Origin: Rachicladosporium sp. CCFEE 5018
Taxonomy: Eukaryota; Ascomycota; Dothideomycetes; Cladosporiales; Cladosporiaceae
DNA length: 64,000 nt
NCBI GenBank assembly: GCA_002077045.2
Contig: KZ111202.1
Location: forward strand, 24,726 to 88,725
Direction: 5' to 3'
Shown: positions 43,870 through 53,317 of the stretch, one piece after another
How positions within the stretch are numbered: position 1 is the first letter of the stretch
Layout: each line of letters opens with the position of its first letter
Position numbers and translations under genes: made by a program
The notes under the pieces: model-generated
Database searches by the model: none
Seen by the model: the letters and a program-made list of their open reading frames with translations, nothing else
What the model was told of the DNA's origin: nothing

Positions 43870-44448
43870 TTACCCTGTGCCGTGCGCAGCAGCAAGGCCC
43901 TGCTGCTTGCCTTCGTACAGTCCAGTGTAGTACCCAGCATAGTACCAACTCATCATTAGATTCTTAAGACCCTCGTCTTGTACTGTCCACAAGTCAGTAT
44001 CGTCTTCGCACAAAGATTTGATTGCCTTACCCGAGTTCATGAGGTGCTGCGGAACGGTGGCAGCTCCGATCGATGCACTTGGTACAGCCGCAGCCACTTC
44101 TGTGACTTCATCTTTCACAGCCAATTCAGGTTGGGGCTTGACTTCCGTTGTCGTAGAACTCGAAGAAGTGGGTGCCGCATCGCCATTGGCAAGGGCAAGC
44201 TTCTCCTGCTTCTTGCGATTCAACTTGGCGCTGTACGTCTCCGGTGCTTCTGGTGGCTCAGCAAGCTCGCCAATAGGAACTTGTTCACCTTTGGCGGCGA
44301 GACTGTGGTACTTCTGCAGGCTCGTCAGTATCAATTCACCCAAAACAAGTCCCACATGAATTACCTTGTACTCGGCAACGGCTCCGTCCCAAGTCGTGAG
44401 CAGAGCTGTATCGTCCCATACTTCGTCGCCGAGATTGCTGTTCGCCAT
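43870..44448 (-). CDS. SMN1: Survival motor neuron (SMN) homologue
   Basis: Core of the complex that loads Sm rings on spliceosomal snRNAs. Exons 44448-44365 and 44313-43870 give 175 residues. The 51-nt intron contains no stop and preserves frame; splicing restores AVAEYKKYHSL. The N-terminal WDDTALLTTWDGAVAEY is the Gemin2-binding helix. The C-terminal LMMSWYYAGYYTGLYEG is the YG box that drives oligomerisation. The middle is low-complexity and there is no Tudor domain, as in fission yeast Smn1. ATG 44448 (MANSNLGDEVWDD) is preferred over one five codons upstream. Confidence 0.88.
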   Translation of the reverse strand: MANSNLGDEVWDDTALLTTWDGAVAEYKVIHVGLVLGELILTSLQKYHSLAAKGEQVPIGELAEPPEAPETYSAKLNRKKQEKLALANGDAAPTSSSSTTTEVKPQPELAVKDEVTEVAAAVPSASIGAATVPQHLMNSGKAIKSLCEDDTDLWTVQDEGLKNLMMSWYYAGYYTGLYEGKQQGLAAAHGTG

Positions 44449-44663
44449 GACGCACGACACAGTAGTCCGCCTTGAGTGAGCAGCAGTTCTTCGCCCCTGT
44501 CTACTCGGGGTTCGAAACTCGTAGTTCGCCAGTGAACCATGGACGTGAAGTCAACTTCGGCTGAACCTCGGACAGATTTCGTGCTGCAAGCTGGAAAAGT
44601 TCAAGATTGGACATTGCCCTTCAACATTACCAGAACATTCGCACAGTACTCAGCAAATCAAAG
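44449..44663. promoter_or_regulatory. SMN-NOP15 bidirectional promoter
   Basis: 215 bp between opposite start codons of two nuclear RNA-processing genes. It must drive both. No defined site recognised. Confidence 0.4.
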
Positions 44664-45911
44664 ATGGCACAAGATACACGCGGAAGCAAGCGCAAGAGCA
44701 CTGACAGCACTCCTGTCGCCGTCAAGAAAGTCAAGACGGCGCCATCGTCAGACAAGCCGGCACCACTGAAATCGGCATTGAAGAAATCCAAGAGCGAGAC
44801 GTCTGAGGTGAAGAAGGATGTCGAGGCCGGCAAAGAGGTCAAGAAGAGCCGCGATGGGAAGAAGAAGACTGTTGCGCCGGCTGTGACGCCTGCGATTGCC
44901 AAGGACGAAGTCGAGCTCAAGACCGCTGAGACGAAAGTCGACAAGCCTACCAAATCGAGCAAAACGGTCTCGAAGCCCGTGAAGCCCACCAAAGCATCAA
45001 AGCCTACCCCAGTCCTGGAAGACCACGAGGCCGACGACGACGAAGCCGCCGCCCAACTCTCCGCAGACCGCACAGCCGAACTTCTCGCCGGCTTCTCGAG
45101 TTCCGAAGACGAGGCAGAAGACGACGATGGTGTCCCAGAGGATGCTGGTCTCGCTCTCTCCACTCTACCTGCGATCCCAGACGTCAAAGCCGACCTCCTC
45201 CGCCTAACCACCAACCCCTCCTCCAAAGACCCCGAAACAACACCCGGGACGATCATCATCTCCCGCCTCCCTCACGGCTTCTTCGAGGCCCAGATGCGCG
45301 CTTACTTCGTCCAATTCGGCGCCATAACACATCTCCGCCTCGCGCGAAACAAGAAGACGGGGAAGAGCAAGCACTTCGCGTTCGTCGAATTCGCGTCCTC
45401 GAACGTAGCCGATATTGTCGCGAAGACGATGGACAAGTATCTTCTCTTCGGGCACATTCTGCAAGTCAAGCGCGTGAATGACGAGACTGTTGGGGATGGA
45501 GCGGAGTTCTGGCGCGGCGAGGGAAAGAAGAGGGTTGTGCCGAGGAACAAACTTGAGGGTGCGAGGTTGCGGAGAGGTGTGGGAAAGGAGGCGTGGGAGA
45601 AGAGGGTCACGAGGGAGGAGGGGCGGAGGGAGAAGAAGCGGGGGAAGCTCGCGGAGATGGGGTACGAGTTTGAGATGCCGGGGGTGAAGGGGCTGGAGGA
45701 GGTGAAGGGGCTGGAGGAGGTGAAGGGACTGGAGGAGGTAAAGGGCATTGAGACGATTGCTGAAGTGTCGGAAGCGGTGCCCGAGGTGGAGGCTATCAAG
45801 GCTGCGCCGGTGGAAGATGCCGCTGTTGGGGAGAAGACGAAGAAGCGGTCGGCTAGTGGGAGTAAGGAGGCTAAGGCACCGAAGGCAAAGAAAGCAAGGA
45901 AGAGTGTGTAG
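44664..45911 (+). CDS. NOP15: Ribosome biogenesis RRM protein Nop15
   Basis: A nucleolar RNA-binding protein of 60S pre-ribosome maturation (human NIFK family). A 415-residue single exon starting MAQDTRGSKRKSTDS. The first about 180 residues are Lys/Ala/Glu-rich. A single RRM follows, with RNP2 TIIISRLPHGFFEAQM and RNP1 KSKHFAFVEFASS, ending GHILQVKRVNDE; the PHGFFE phrase is typical of Nop15. A basic helical region comes next, then three near-identical GLEEVK repeats, and the tail is Lys-rich. It is longer than yeast Nop15 (220 residues) because of the disordered ends. Confidence 0.88.
   Translation: MAQDTRGSKRKSTDSTPVAVKKVKTAPSSDKPAPLKSALKKSKSETSEVKKDVEAGKEVKKSRDGKKKTVAPAVTPAIAKDEVELKTAETKVDKPTKSSKTVSKPVKPTKASKPTPVLEDHEADDDEAAAQLSADRTAELLAGFSSSEDEAEDDDGVPEDAGLALSTLPAIPDVKADLLRLTTNPSSKDPETTPGTIIISRLPHGFFEAQMRAYFVQFGAITHLRLARNKKTGKSKHFAFVEFASSNVADIVAKTMDKYLLFGHILQVKRVNDETVGDGAEFWRGEGKKRVVPRNKLEGARLRRGVGKEAWEKRVTREEGRREKKRGKLAEMGYEFEMPGVKGLEEVKGLEEVKGLEEVKGIETIAEVSEAVPEVEAIKAAPVEDAAVGEKTKKRSASGSKEAKAPKAKKARKSV
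45684..45737 (+). repeat. 18-nt coding minisatellite in NOP15
   Basis: Three units of GTGAAGGGGCTGGAGGAG, the third with one substitution, encode VKGLEE three times. In frame, so copy-number change would alter only protein length. Confidence 0.9.
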
Positions 45912-46127
45912 AGTATTGCAGTGCTGTACATCATTTCGACGTAACACATTCGAGATGCTGCCTTGCATATTCTGCACCTTGCGCCCGTAGACGTCGGGCC
46001 ATCTTTTCGCCTGAATAGAGCTCCTTTTGACCCTGCACTATTTGCACGTAAATCGTGCATGATCTCGTCAAACATCTTTCTCTGTCGGCCGCTGGCCATG
46101 CTACCACTATGTGTCTCGACCCCTACA

Positions 46128-47495
46128 TCAGTAGTCCGTCCCACGACTAACGACCTCCTTAACATTCGGCCTCAGCAAAATTGTATGCTCCCATTGCGCC
46201 GTATAGCTCCCCTTGATATCAACCAATGGCGGGTAGTCGTTCACGATTCCGCTCTGCACAAGACAGTTCAGCCCCAACAGATACTTCTCCTGCCCTAGTC
46301 GATCCAAATACCTTCTACACCACGGCAATGTCCCAAAATTCTTATCAATGACTCTCAACAACCCCTTCGCACTCGAGATCCTCAGCGGCGTGTTCTTCGG
46401 CGCGTCGGGGTTGCGGGCGTAGTGGCTGACTTCGCCGTCATCGCGGACGAAGCCTTTGCCTGTTGAGCCGAAGGTTTCGATGGCGTAGGTCTCGCTTTCC
46501 TCCATGCGGTCTGTGTTGTTTGGTGAGGCGACGATGGGGACGGATTTACCGGAGCTGCCGCCGTGGATGGAGTAAGGCGTGATGGTATGCCCGTTCAGAT
46601 TCCGGATCGATTTGATCGGGAAAAGTTGCCCGTTCAGTTCGATTTCATGGGACTCCATCGTTTCCTGAATCCCGGCGCCGATCTCGGACATTCGTGCGTC
46701 TATACCTGCGAGAGCTATGCCTGTGTTTGTCGCTGCGCGGACGGCTTCGAGGAGTGGATCGAAGCGCGGTTCAAAGGCCATTGTGAAAGCGCTGTCGACT
46801 ATGTAGCCGTTGAGATGGACACCGAAATCGACTTTCAGCACGTCCGATTGCTGCAGAACCGTCTTGTTGCCGAGATTTGGCGTGTAGTGGGCAGCGCAGT
46901 GGTTTATGCTCAAACCTGTGGGGAAGGCTACGCCGCCTTTGATGTTGTCGCCTTCTTCCAGCCCTAGGTGGCCCGTCAAAGCGCGCGTTGAGTTTTCGAT
47001 CATCTCCGCGATCTCAGTAAGGGACATGCCGGGCTTAATGTTCGCGCGAGCGTATGTGCGGACTTGACGGTGGATTTCGGCGCCTTGCCGGTAGTCGGTC
47101 AGGTAATCTGAGTTGCTGCGGTCCAAAGCACGTTTCTCCTCAGATGTCGTGCGGTAGGCATTGTCGTTCTGGTACTCCACCTCCTCGCCTATGGGGTAAG
47201 CATTATCTGGAAAGAGCTTCGAGACCTCGACTCGGGGCGGGGAGGACTGGCCTGGCGCGACAGCTGCGCCGGCCTTCTTCTTCTTGCGCGGCTTGCGCTT
47301 CTTCTTCTTCTTTGCTGGGCCTTCGCCGTTTGCTGTCCCTTCCTCGCCATCTTCAGCCTCGTCTTCGTCCGAGTCGCCTGGTTCTATCTCGCCATTCTTC
47401 CCATGCTGTCCACTTGCGCCGTTCGTCTTGCCGGCAGCATCTTTGCTGTTGATGTCTAGCTTGGACATGCCATCCTCTGGACTTACTGCCGCCAT
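46128..47495 (-). CDS. MAP2: Methionine aminopeptidase 2
   Basis: A cytosolic metalloprotease that removes the initiator Met from nascent chains. A 455-residue single exon starting MAAVSPEDG at 47495. The N-terminal part is acidic and then strongly basic (KKKKKRKPRKKKK), the ribosome-associating region of type 2 enzymes. The catalytic domain starts near LDRSNSDYLTDYRQGAEIHR. Metal ligands are in VLKVDFGVHLNGYIVDSAFT (two Asp), LNGHTITPYSIHGG (His), ETYAIETFGSTG (Glu) and AQWEHTILL (Glu). The type-2 C-terminal insert, NPDAPKNTPLRISSAKGLL, is present. Family identity is certain. Confidence 0.96.
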   Translation of the reverse strand: MAAVSPEDGMSKLDINSKDAAGKTNGASGQHGKNGEIEPGDSDEDEAEDGEEGTANGEGPAKKKKKRKPRKKKKAGAAVAPGQSSPPRVEVSKLFPDNAYPIGEEVEYQNDNAYRTTSEEKRALDRSNSDYLTDYRQGAEIHRQVRTYARANIKPGMSLTEIAEMIENSTRALTGHLGLEEGDNIKGGVAFPTGLSINHCAAHYTPNLGNKTVLQQSDVLKVDFGVHLNGYIVDSAFTMAFEPRFDPLLEAVRAATNTGIALAGIDARMSEIGAGIQETMESHEIELNGQLFPIKSIRNLNGHTITPYSIHGGSSGKSVPIVASPNNTDRMEESETYAIETFGSTGKGFVRDDGEVSHYARNPDAPKNTPLRISSAKGLLRVIDKNFGTLPWCRRYLDRLGQEKYLLGLNCLVQSGIVNDYPPLVDIKGSYTAQWEHTILLRPNVKEVVSRGTDY

Positions 47496-48002
47496 CCTGG
47501 ACTGCTTGATCAGGTGTATCACTTCAGGTCACACGAGCAATTTCCATGGTCGTCGGGTCAAATCTTGTGCCCCACCACGCCATGAGTTTAACTGCAAGGC
47601 TTATCTCCGCTTCGGCCGTGGAGGGCCTCAGGCATTTAGACGTGCTGGTCTGAACCAAATATCCCTTCTTTCTTCTTCCTTCCTTTCCACAAATCCGACC
47701 GCGAGTGTTAGATGCATCGCCTCCGGGGAGGAGCTCGCACATGGCGCAGAAGTGTCCATCTCAACGTCTCTCCGTTGAAGCACGAAGTCATTATGGTGCT
47801 GCAGCTAAGTTGACAGCAGCACCCGAGGGGTTTTTGAAGCGACACAAGATGCACCTGCACTTTGACACGAATGGCATTTCGGAAGGCAAATGTGTATCCC
47901 GATCCAATTCCACAGATTCCATATACTATCTTTCTCTGTATCCTCATTGCTTTCTGGTCTTTAGCTCCACCTTCAAGCTCTTCCATCTAGCAAGCACTAA
48001 CC
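47496..48002. promoter_or_regulatory. MAP2-GH2 divergent region
   Basis: 507 bp between opposite start codons. A CT-rich tract (about 47660-47690) lies on the plus strand. Nothing else noted. Confidence 0.35.
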
Positions 48003-50194
48003 ATGAAAACCATCACTCCCACATTTCCAGATGCGACATACCCACGCCCTGACTTCTCTCGTCCAGCTCAATCCCGGCGGCCGCTTAATGGTGAATGGAC
48101 ATTCAGCTTCGATGATCTCGATAAAGGCTTAGCCAAGGGTTGGCACATCAACGGCATCGAAGGCCATGTACGCAAGGTCAAGGTGCCATTCGTCTGTCAA
48201 AGCCGTGCATCTGGCATCGACGATCAAGGCATTCACGAGGTGCTTTGGTACGAGCGAACCATCGTCGACATTCGCGACGATGACGAGCGCAGAGATGGCC
48301 AACGCCTTTTGCTTCGATTTGGCGCTGTCGACTATGAGGCAATTGTATGGCTGAATGGCCGATCCGTGGGCGAGCATCGTGGCGGGCACACACCATTCGA
48401 CTTCGATATTACTGATGCTATGGGAGCAGAGGCACGACTTCGAGATCCGCTAGGGAAGATCGAGACTACAGGCTTACCATTAGGGTATTTGACTCGGCGA
48501 TCGACACGATGCAGCCAAGGGGCAAACAGTGTCTGGGTCAGTGCTGATACCACTTGACAGAGGTCGAGACATGGCTATGCTAAACCGCGAGTTGTCAACA
48601 GACTCAAACCCCGAGGGCATCTGGTACACACAATCCAGCGGCATCTGGCAGTCAGTGTCGCTAGAGAGCGTACCTCGCGTCCGCATCGCAGACAGCAGTC
48701 ACGGCACAATTATTCGCTCGAACGATATCGAAGGCGGACAGCTGCACTGCGATTTTGCCGTTGATGGACGACTTGCCGGACAATGGTATAGTCTCAAGAT
48801 CGACGTCGTCTTTGGGAACTTTCTGCTTAGCAGTAAAGAGGGCATACCGGTACCAGCCGACCAGCGAGCGTCATGCAATGTAGGTGTACGCATTCTGCCT
48901 GGCGACCTTGGAAGCCTGACGCCAAATGATGGCGAGCCCTACTCGTTCGACGATCTTACCGCTTGGCTTGAAGGTGTCGCTTTGTGGTCGCCCGAACATC
49001 CACAGCGGTATCACCTTGACATCACACTTTTAGACCCTGCAGGACATCGGTTGGATGAGATTCACATCTCCACTGGTATGCGGGCTATCTCATAGCACAA
49101 CGGAGACGGAACACTTCGACTGAACGGACGGCCCTACTTTCAAGCCCTTGCGCTGGATCAAGGCTACTGGCCAGACACGCTAATGACGCCGCCAACTGCC
49201 AAGGCTCTGGAAGACGACATCAAGATGACGAAGGCGATGGGATTCAATGGGTGTCGGAAGCATCAGAAGGTATGTTTATGGTGGTTCCATGTAGCAGTAG
49301 CTTTCTCTCAAAGATTTGATCGACAGCTATGTCGCTACCCTCTACGCCGTGAATTGGTTCCAGTCACCAAAGTCTTGGTCCAGCTCTCCCTTGCTGACCC
49401 ACATCCAGGTCGAAGACCCTATGTTCATGTACCACGCAGATCGCCTAGGGTTCCTCGTCTGGGGCGAGATGGCTAGCTGTCAAGGCTTCAGTCACAATTC
49501 TGTTGAACGCTTTGACGAAGAATGGAAGGAGATGGTACGCCGCGACATCAATCATGGCTGTATCGTTGCATGGAATCTCGCAAACGAAAGCTGGGGCTAT
49601 CCAGACCTAAATTACGAGATCGCTCAACGGAACCATCTCAGCAGTCTATACTACCAGACGAAGGTCCTTGATGCAACCCGACCTATCAATTCTAATTGCG
49701 GCTGGGAGCACGTCGTCACGGACCTCACGACCTTCCACGACTACGCCGACGCAGCAGGGATGATCAAACGTTGCGCCGACGAACACTCCATCTGCACCCG
49801 TGGGAGAGCCGTATTCCTGCCTCCCATCGGAGCCATAGAGCCTGTCACCTCCCACACGCCCAGCACGCCAGTCCTGTGCACCGAGTTCGGTGGCCTCAAC
49901 ATGCTCACCACCCAGAAGGACAGCAAAGAAGGCTGGGCCTACACCACAGCCTCAGACCCAGCAGACCTCCTGCATCCTCTCTCCGAACTCTGTAACGCCG
50001 TTGTAGCCTCTGGTGTGGTGTGCGGCTTCGTCTACACCCAGCTCACAGACATCGAGTCCGAGATCAACGGTCTCTACAACTACGACCGCAAACCCAAACT
50101 CGAACCCAAAGATGTCAGAACCGTGATACAGCGCGCCAAAGAAACTTACACCCGCTTACTGACTCCCGAAGTCGCTAAGACTGCGATCAAATAG
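48003..50194 (+). pseudogene. Glycoside hydrolase family 2 gene, disrupted
   Basis: A beta-galactosidase/glucuronidase-type enzyme. Frame 1 runs from MKTITPTFPDATYP through LNGEWTFSFDD and EHRGGHTPFDFDIT. A net one-base shift between about 48418 and 48452 moves the homologous reading to another frame, with DYRLTIRVFDSAIDTMQPRG. A likely intron 48531-48601 then restores GKQYSNPEGIWYTQSSGIWQ. A TAG at 49093-49095 interrupts ...GMRAIS before HNGDGTLRLNGRPYFQAL. A second intron, 49270-49408, joins KHQKV to EDPMFMYHADRLGFLVWGEM. Both catalytic regions survive: the acid/base in WNLANESWG and the nucleophile in LCTEFGGL. Two independent lesions make a pseudogene likely, though base-call errors cannot be excluded. 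Only inspection of reads or RNA would settle it. Confidence 0.75.
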
Positions 50195-50260
50195 CGCGGC
50201 AAACTCCGCGCAACCTGCTATGCATTGCAATTGCTCCAAGGCGGGCGAATCCTTCGCGCC

Positions 50261-50542
50261 ATGTGCGCCACCACAAGCCTATACAAGACTCAGAACCCTG
50301 AATACGTCCCCTCTGAACTCAACCTGAACGACTGCTTGACTAACGCCGGGGGCCAATTACGCTGGGTGAAACGTGGAGGCGGTTTCGCGGAGTCGTGTCG
50401 GAATATGATGTTGATGGGTGATGGATTGGCTGCGTATCTTGTTGCGGAGGCTGGAGATGGGGTTGGGGGCCGGGTGAGGAATCGGGCGAATTTGGGGGAT
50501 GTGATTTGGAATGAGGAGGGGAGGTTGGTGTTTCGTGGGTGA
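50261..50542 (+). CDS. CVNH (cyanovirin-N homology)-like lectin domain, start uncertain
   Basis: The open frame continues from the GH2 stop (TAG 50192-50194) without another stop to 50542. From ATG 50261 it gives 93 residues. SELNLNDCLTNAGGQLRW, RGGGFAESCRNMMLMG and ANLGDVIWNEEGRLVF match the duplicated CVNH pattern (xLNLDDCIxNxxGxLxW, SCxNI, second NLxDxIxNxxGxLxF). The first CVNH strand (LQGGRILRAMC) lies partly before the only ATG, and there is no signal peptide, so the gene may be truncated or its 5' exon missed. CVNH proteins are sugar-binding. It is unclear whether it was once fused to the GH2 gene. Confidence 0.55.
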   Translation: MCATTSLYKTQNPEYVPSELNLNDCLTNAGGQLRWVKRGGGFAESCRNMMLMGDGLAAYLVAEAGDGVGGRVRNRANLGDVIWNEEGRLVFRG

Positions 50543-50769
50543 TACAGGGATTGTTCGCGTGTATGTATACGTACAGTCAACGTAGCGGATCGTCGGGCGC
50601 AGAGCTTACAGGAAACATAAAGAGCTAAATGCGTTGGCATCACAACGCCACAGTGTATACATTGTAATCTGTATAATGGGGTATACTGTGCTGTTCGCTT
50701 GGCGTCTAACTGACGAACACAACGCCTAGTCCTCAGCATCCAGGAACCCAGTACCTTCGCCCCGCAACT

Positions 50770-52065
50770 TCACTCATGCCGCCGCGGCTCTCTCGCTGTA
50801 ATAGCAACCTCAACAGCCATAAGTGCCTCGCCCCCAATATCAGGCCACTCGTTCCAAAATCGCGCTACCTTCTCCCTCAACTGAGAGCCATTGGCACCAA
50901 ATAAGATCTGCGCGCCAACAGCCCATTCCTCTGCAGCTCCACCCTCGATCGTTGCGTCGGGCTCGGATCGGAGCCTGGTTCCGTCCGAGAGTTTGAACGT
51001 GGTCGTGCTGTCGGCGTCGCTCCTGTCCGTTGGGGGACGCTGGCCATCAGGTGTCGGGTGTGGGTTGACTGGTGTGTCGAGGTATATGGGTCGGCCGGTT
51101 ATTGATTCGGCGGCGCAGAGCGCTAGGCCTAGCGTGCGGAGACGGTCTCGCAGGGGTTTACTTAATGTATCAGTGGCTGTGTCACCAGCTTGTAGTGCTT
51201 GGTCGGGCTTGCTGGCGTCGTCTCGTGCAAGTACGGGGGGTGTGATGACGCTGTCGAATCTGTTGAGTTTCGGCGGAACAAGCGGGTTTCGACCGCTTGT
51301 CGAGCGTTCAATTGGCTCCTCTCCGCTTCGTGTGGAATCCGCCTTTGAGCGTCGAGTCGGCGTCTCCGGATCTGCGCGCGGAAAGAACGAGGTGTCCCCG
51401 AATGGTCTGACGAGCTCGATGGGTTCGTCGGGGGTTTGTGTGGCCGTCAAGCCCGCCACACGTAGGTTACTGAGATCCGGATGAGCACTGATGGGGTACA
51501 CCGGTGCGCGGCCACTGCTGCGAGAAGGGTGTCGAAGAGTGGCATGGAAGTTACTAATTATGGTCGCCGTTGTGCCATGACGGATCAGTGCAGGTGCTCC
51601 TAGCGAAAGATTTGACGAGAGTATGGGAGGAGATTGCAAGGCGATGATGTCCATGCCAGCTTCGTGGCCAAAGTAGTCCGCTCCTACGAAGGTAGCTATC
51701 GCACTTCCAATAGCATAGCCCAGATCAGTATCGAGCTCACTGATGCTCCGGACTGTCGCAGTATCATCGTCGCGGAGCGCCTTCAGGCCACGTACTACGT
51801 TCTCATCGAGGGGTAACGAAGCCTGATGGAGCAAATCGAGCTTCAGGAGATCGAGCGGCGTGAGTTGCGTCACATGCACATGACCCAGATGTAAATTTTC
51901 CAGGGACTCGTCAACATGAATGCTAAGGACCATCAACCCCAGCGCATCTGGATCTGATGGCGTGTATATGGCTGGAGGCGGTGGAGGCCATGTCCAGGGC
52001 ATCTTGACCAGATGCGGCCGTTGAGCCTGGCCGCTCGTTTCTCGTCTGTGAGAACCGGGAGACAT
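50770..52065 (-). CDS. Unknown protein, possibly a divergent AnmK-like sugar kinase homologue
   Basis: A single-exon 431-residue protein. The segment ISELDTDLGYAIGSAIATF and, after it, MDIIALQSPPI, LSLGAPALIRHGTTATIISN then F resemble the order of blocks in anhydro-N-acetylmuramic acid kinase (AnmK/UPF0075): ISELNxELG..FA.A...F, DLIASHGQT, LQIGdpalIA..TG..VVSdF. However the ATP-binding ISGTSxDG motif is replaced by LSIHVDES and the HGQT by LQSP. Catalysis is therefore doubtful. A Ser/Thr/Pro-rich insert occupies about residues 200-330. The C-terminal FWNEWPDIGGEALMAVEVAI is conserved-looking. The assignment is my pattern inference. Confidence 0.45.
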   Translation of the reverse strand: MSPGSHRRETSGQAQRPHLVKMPWTWPPPPPAIYTPSDPDALGLMVLSIHVDESLENLHLGHVHVTQLTPLDLLKLDLLHQASLPLDENVVRGLKALRDDDTATVRSISELDTDLGYAIGSAIATFVGADYFGHEAGMDIIALQSPPILSSNLSLGAPALIRHGTTATIISNFHATLRHPSRSSGRAPVYPISAHPDLSNLRVAGLTATQTPDEPIELVRPFGDTSFFPRADPETPTRRSKADSTRSGEEPIERSTSGRNPLVPPKLNRFDSVITPPVLARDDASKPDQALQAGDTATDTLSKPLRDRLRTLGLALCAAESITGRPIYLDTPVNPHPTPDGQRPPTDRSDADSTTTFKLSDGTRLRSEPDATIEGGAAEEWAVGAQILFGANGSQLREKVARFWNEWPDIGGEALMAVEVAITAREPRRHE

Positions 52066-53317
52066 TGTCTCCTTGCCCAGATTGCCTTTCGCTGTTCGAA
52101 GTGTCGGGGATGATACATGTGCGCAGCGAACGCTGGCCTGGCTGGAGGATGTGGCAGTCGAGCCCCTAAGCTAAGATGTGACAAGAGACTGTCTGTGAAG
52201 TACCGTCCAGACGGTAGATCGTGCTAATTAAACCCGTCTGTTCGTGATGTACAGAAGCTGATCACGTTTTGGCACCGCGGACCTTTCGTCGATACTCTTG
52301 TTACACTCCTGCGAAACACGTGGATGTGTAGCGACCCAGTGTGAGAGCTCATGAGAATGCTGCGAACGACGGAGTGGATATGTAGCACCTACCTGTCGTA
52401 GCAGTGGAGCCATAGCGGGCGGCTGAAACAGTTTATACCGGTGCACACTAGACAGCTTACCCCAGTCCATTCTTTGGAGAGCACTGCGAATATTCGCCGC
52501 GACATCGCTACAAGTCGCCATTTTGGCCGGTCGCTTGTTTGGCCGTGACGTCGCGGAGTAGCATTCCGAGCCGCATCAGTAGACTTGCCACACAAGTACG
52601 TAGCATAGGGTTACTGACTTCGAGATGAAGTCGGGTGCCGAAGCTATCGGCCGTGCCCAGACATTGCTCATGCGCGAGTGGTTCGACGTTGTTGGACAGC
52701 CTTCGTGAGACGCCGTGGTGTTCCGTGAAATGAGTCAGTAGTGGACATCGTATCTTCAGGCCGAATCGCTGTGATGGGATTCCGATGAGCCATGGATGGC
52801 AATGCTCAGAGTTGCGTGATGGCAGAGTCTGCCTGCCGATGATCTTGATGCGGACGCCTGGTGATCGCTCTCCGGGGTCATAACGTTCGAGTTCGTCATC
52901 TCAAATCGCCCGTTTGATGACAGATGAATGTGAGCATCGCCGTCGGTGGGACACGTGCAATTGCCTCAGATGTAACATTATGTCGGAGGAGATATAACCA
53001 CGAGATGCTGAACATCGCTTGCAGTTTCTGCTGACCTCCAGCTTGGGGCTGTGTCGGGAAATCTTAATCCCGCCCGCCTGAAGTTGATGAAGGTGAGACA
53101 TTCATCGCAAGGCAAGACAGGGCCCTACGCACGGAACTAACGTACGATAGGTTCTTGATCTTCGTCTTCTGGAGAATCTGGCAAATGACTATGCTGCCTC
53201 GAACATTGCATGCTGAAGGGTATTTTGTACAAGTCTATGTTCGTTGTCATGCTCATTACTGCGCCCAGAACCATACTCATCCAACAAGACCACTGCTACT
53301 TTCAGATTCATGTACAA
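52066..53317. other. Intergenic, no gene seen
   Basis: 1.25 kb between two minus-strand genes. ORFs are under 100 codons and lack motifs. Contains the DRE2 3' flank and the promoter of the AnmK-like gene. Confidence 0.45.

Noticed and set aside
45204..46165. 257- and 287-codon minus-strand ORFs over NOP15
   Set aside because: They mirror the GC-rich codons of NOP15 (Leu/Pro/Arg and Ser/Phe runs); the RRM on the plus strand is convincing.
48531..48601. Apparent second frameshift in the GH2 gene
   Set aside because: A GT..AG intron (71 nt) joins GKQ to YSNPEGIWYTQ in the expected order, so this is better explained by splicing than by a lesion.
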